From the NCBI RefSeq assembly GCF_014268805.2, contig NZ_JABWRF020000005.1, positions 166,020-230,019 of the forward strand: a DNA stretch of 64,000 nucleotides. Direction: 5' to 3'. The stretch is from Pseudomonas farsensis. Its GTDB lineage: Bacteria; Pseudomonadota; Gammaproteobacteria; Pseudomonadales; Pseudomonadaceae. A program made the position numbers and the translations under genes. Below are positions 62,407 to 64,000 of this stretch, in pieces. The notes under the pieces are model-generated. The model searched no databases, was not told where the DNA came from, and was given only the letters and a program-made list of their open reading frames with translations. The first letter of the stretch is position 1. Every line of letters starts with the position of its first letter.

Positions 62407-62838
62407 TCAGGCGCTGGTCGAATGGGGTGGGGCGCGGCTGCGCGCGCCGGGGAAGATAGCCTGCCGGGCGTGGCCCTGGCGCGTCGCGGCTAACAGTGGG
62501 GTATGGGCGGGGGCGCTGCTCAGGCTCAGCGGGCTCAGGGTTTGCGGCAGGGTGGGGCAGTTGAACAGCAGGCTGCAGTAACCGCACTTTTCCCACATCA
62601 CATGCAGCTGGCCATCGTTGCCGTGGCCCTGGTGATGGGCCTCGCCGTGGCCGTGCTGCATCGGCATGTCCATCGGCATGGACATGGACATGCCGGCGTG
62701 GTGCTCCATCGGCATCGACTGGGAAACCAGCGGGCCGATGAAGATCATCCACATGGCGAACAGGCTCAGCCAGCCGCCACCGACGCGCCTGCGGTCAGGG
62801 CGGGTGCTGCGGGCGGAGCTGTTGCGCGGCAGGCTCAC
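62407..62838 (-). CDS. DUF2946 protein with Met/His-rich segment
   Basis: 143 residues: one membrane or signal helix (LFAMWMIFIGPLVSQSM), then a stretch of about 35 residues made almost wholly of Met, His, Ser and Gly (for example HHAGMSMSMPMDMPM and HGHGEAHHQGHG), then a CGYC motif (WEKCGYCSLLFNCP) and a Pro-rich tail. The composition strongly suggests periplasmic copper binding. It lies between the PCu(A)C chaperone gene and the copper receptor, 68 bases before the latter. Confidence 0.85.
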   Translation of the reverse strand: MSLPRNSSARSTRPDRRRVGGGWLSLFAMWMIFIGPLVSQSMPMEHHAGMSMSMPMDMPMQHGHGEAHHQGHGNDGQLHVMWEKCGYCSLLFNCPTLPQTLSPLSLSSAPAHTPLLAATRQGHARQAIFPGARSRAPPHSTSA

Positions 62839-62858
62839 GATGAGCGCCAGGGCTTGGG

Positions 62859-63341
62859 TCAGTGCGCGTGCTGGGTGCCGGGTTGCTCAGCGGGCGGTTG
62901 CTGCTGCACGGCGACCTGCACGGTGATGTCACCGGCTTTCTCGAAGTGCAGGGTCAGCGGGAAGCGCTTGCCGTCGGTCAGCAGGCCGCGGTCCTTGGGC
63001 TGCATGATCATCACGTGGTAGGCGCTGGGGGCGAAGGTGACATCCTTGCCTGCGGGCACAACGACCGAAGGCACCTGTTGCATCTTCATGGCGCCTGCGG
63101 CGGTCATGCTGTGCTCGTGCAGTTGCGCGTCGTTGCTGATCGGGGTGTCTACCGACAGCAGGCGATCATCGCTTTTGCCGTTGTTGTGCACCACGAAGTA
63201 GGCCGCGACATTGGGCGCATTGGGCGGTAGTGCCAGTGACCAGGGGTGGGCAATGTGCAGGTCGCCGACGCTGTATTCATGGGCATTGGCGAACGCGCCG
63301 GGCAGCATGAGAGCGGCCAGGACAAGGGCTTGCTTGAGCAT
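62859..63341 (-). CDS. Periplasmic copper chaperone PCu(A)C
   Basis: 160 residues: signal peptide (LVLAALMLPGAFANA), then the PCuAC fold with the copper site spread over HEHSMTAAGAMKMQQVPSV and YHVMIMQPKDRGL (two His, two Met). The C-terminus is His-tailed (GTQHAH). PCu(A)C proteins carry Cu(I) to cytochrome oxidase assembly or other periplasmic targets. It sits between the two DUF2946 genes. Confidence 0.94.
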   Translation of the reverse strand: MLKQALVLAALMLPGAFANAHEYSVGDLHIAHPWSLALPPNAPNVAAYFVVHNNGKSDDRLLSVDTPISNDAQLHEHSMTAAGAMKMQQVPSVVVPAGKDVTFAPSAYHVMIMQPKDRGLLTDGKRFPLTLHFEKAGDITVQVAVQQQPPAEQPGTQHAH

Positions 63342-63387
63342 GTGGATTCTCCGATCGGTTGAGGTTCAGGCAGAACGCGTGAAGGTC

Positions 63388-63777
63388 TCAGGCCAGCGGA
63401 GAGGCACGGGGGTTGAGCGCAGGCCAGAGCTGGCGCGGCGTCGGTTGGTAGTCGGCAAGTGCCGGGGCGTGGCCTGTGGCCGGCAGCGGCGGGGTGTGCA
63501 ATTGCGCAGCATGGCCCGGCAGGGCCAGCAAAGGCGCCGCGCCCGAGCAGCACCAGCAGTTCATCATGCTGGCGCTGTCGTCGCTTTGCGAGCCGAGGTC
63601 GATCTTGGCCAGGGCCTGCACATCGACCTTGCTCTTGTTCGCCATGCTCGAACAGAAAGCCCCCCACAGCAGCTGCTCGGCCGGGCCTTTGGGCGCGGCC
63701 GCAGACAGCGGCATGGCCAGCAGGTTGAACAGCACTGCGAAGCAGGCTATCCAGGCGATGTGCCAACGTGGGGGCAT
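63388..63777 (-). CDS. DUF2946 protein with CWCC motif
   Basis: 129 residues: signal or anchor helix (IAWIACFAVLFNLLAMPLSA), a middle part, the Cys cluster MMNCWCCSG (near residue 75) and a Pro/Ala-rich tail. It is the first gene of the copper group on this strand and a likely distant paralogue of the DUF2946 protein two genes downstream, sharing helix, Cys cluster and Pro-rich tail. Function unknown; metal binding inferred from the cysteines and context. Confidence 0.82.
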   Translation of the reverse strand: MPPRWHIAWIACFAVLFNLLAMPLSAAAPKGPAEQLLWGAFCSSMANKSKVDVQALAKIDLGSQSDDSASMMNCWCCSGAAPLLALPGHAAQLHTPPLPATGHAPALADYQPTPRQLWPALNPRASPLA

Positions 63778-63927
63778 GGAGAGATCCGGTCAGGAATCGT
63801 GGCGGCTATTGTACGGCGGAGTATAGGTAAAAACCCCGGGGTGCGGTGAAGTGCCGCAGTTAAGCCCTCGCGCGCACAACCTCCTTTCAAACGCAACGCT
63901 TTGGCCAGGGTTGTAAGCACGCCTGCA

Positions 63928-63958
63928 CCGGCCTCATCGCAGGCTGGCGCCAGCTCTC
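63928..63958. repeat. Single REP unit near the window end
   Basis: CCGGCCTCATCGCAGGCTGG followed by CGCCAGCTCTC matches the units at 22952 and 30224. Nothing else is recognised in 63778-64000, which should include the copper operon promoter. Confidence 0.8.
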
Positions 63959-64000
63959 ATAGAACAAACGCTAACTAACTGATTTTAATGGAAACGTGGG

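Overview
The window is about 64 kb of high-GC chromosomal DNA from a fluorescent pseudomonad, most likely the Pseudomonas putida group. The evidence is close matches to remembered Pseudomonas proteins (FleN, CheY, DesT/FabR, OsmE, UrtABCDE, OprC), the che-mot-parC/parP gene order, and many P. putida-type REP palindromes. Almost all of it is densely packed, ordinary core genome. The accessory part is about 48.2-57.2 kb.

Layout. 1-4 kb holds the 3' end of a Bat-type aerotolerance operon (VWA protein, VWA-TPR protein, BatD). 4.3-7.4 kb is recR, ybaB and dnaX on the minus strand, followed by a lone periplasmic binding protein. 8.6-22.8 kb is a minus-strand flagellar/chemotaxis block, in transcription order flhA, flhF, fleN, fliA, cheY, cheZ, cheA, cheB, motC, motD, parC, parP, cheW and a DUF2802 gene; a sigma-54-type promoter precedes flhA. 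23.4-28.7 kb is a branched-chain amino acid ABC operon (livJHMGF/braCDEFG) with a very good sigma-54 promoter and four phased GGTTGC repeats upstream. 28.7-29.4 kb is non-coding and rich in DnaA-box-like sequences.

29.4-42.3 kb carries housekeeping and stress genes: a YdfG-like SDR, an AGE-family sugar epimerase/isomerase, a DesT/FabR-type regulator, a secreted protein made almost wholly of a 15-residue tandem repeat, an AsmA protein, a ferritin-like protein, an OsmE lipoprotein, a lipase, a PsiF protein, an AI-2E transporter, and an ATPase-only Hsp70 divergent from cbpA-cbpM, which has a heat-shock-type promoter. 41.7-47.9 kb is the urea transporter operon urtABCDE with a GNAT acetyltransferase at its end, behind a sigma-54-type promoter. 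58.9-63.8 kb is a copper module (PepSY protein, OprC-like TonB receptor, PCu(A)C chaperone, two DUF2946 proteins), with a CycA-like permease next to it at 57.2 kb.

The most interesting locus lies between urtA and the permease. It contains a secreted-protein gene cut by an IS3-family element, a 43-bp fragment of the neighbouring permease gene, a diverged copy of the urtA promoter region including its sigma-54 element, and a complete 2297-residue Tc-toxin A subunit with no TcB or TcC gene in the window. The IS has no matching target duplication, and the two neighbours' sequences are repeated inside the insert. Together these suggest a toxin island assembled by several recombination steps at an old urtA-permease junction. 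All calls come from reading the sequence; no database search was run, and comparisons with other genomes are from memory.
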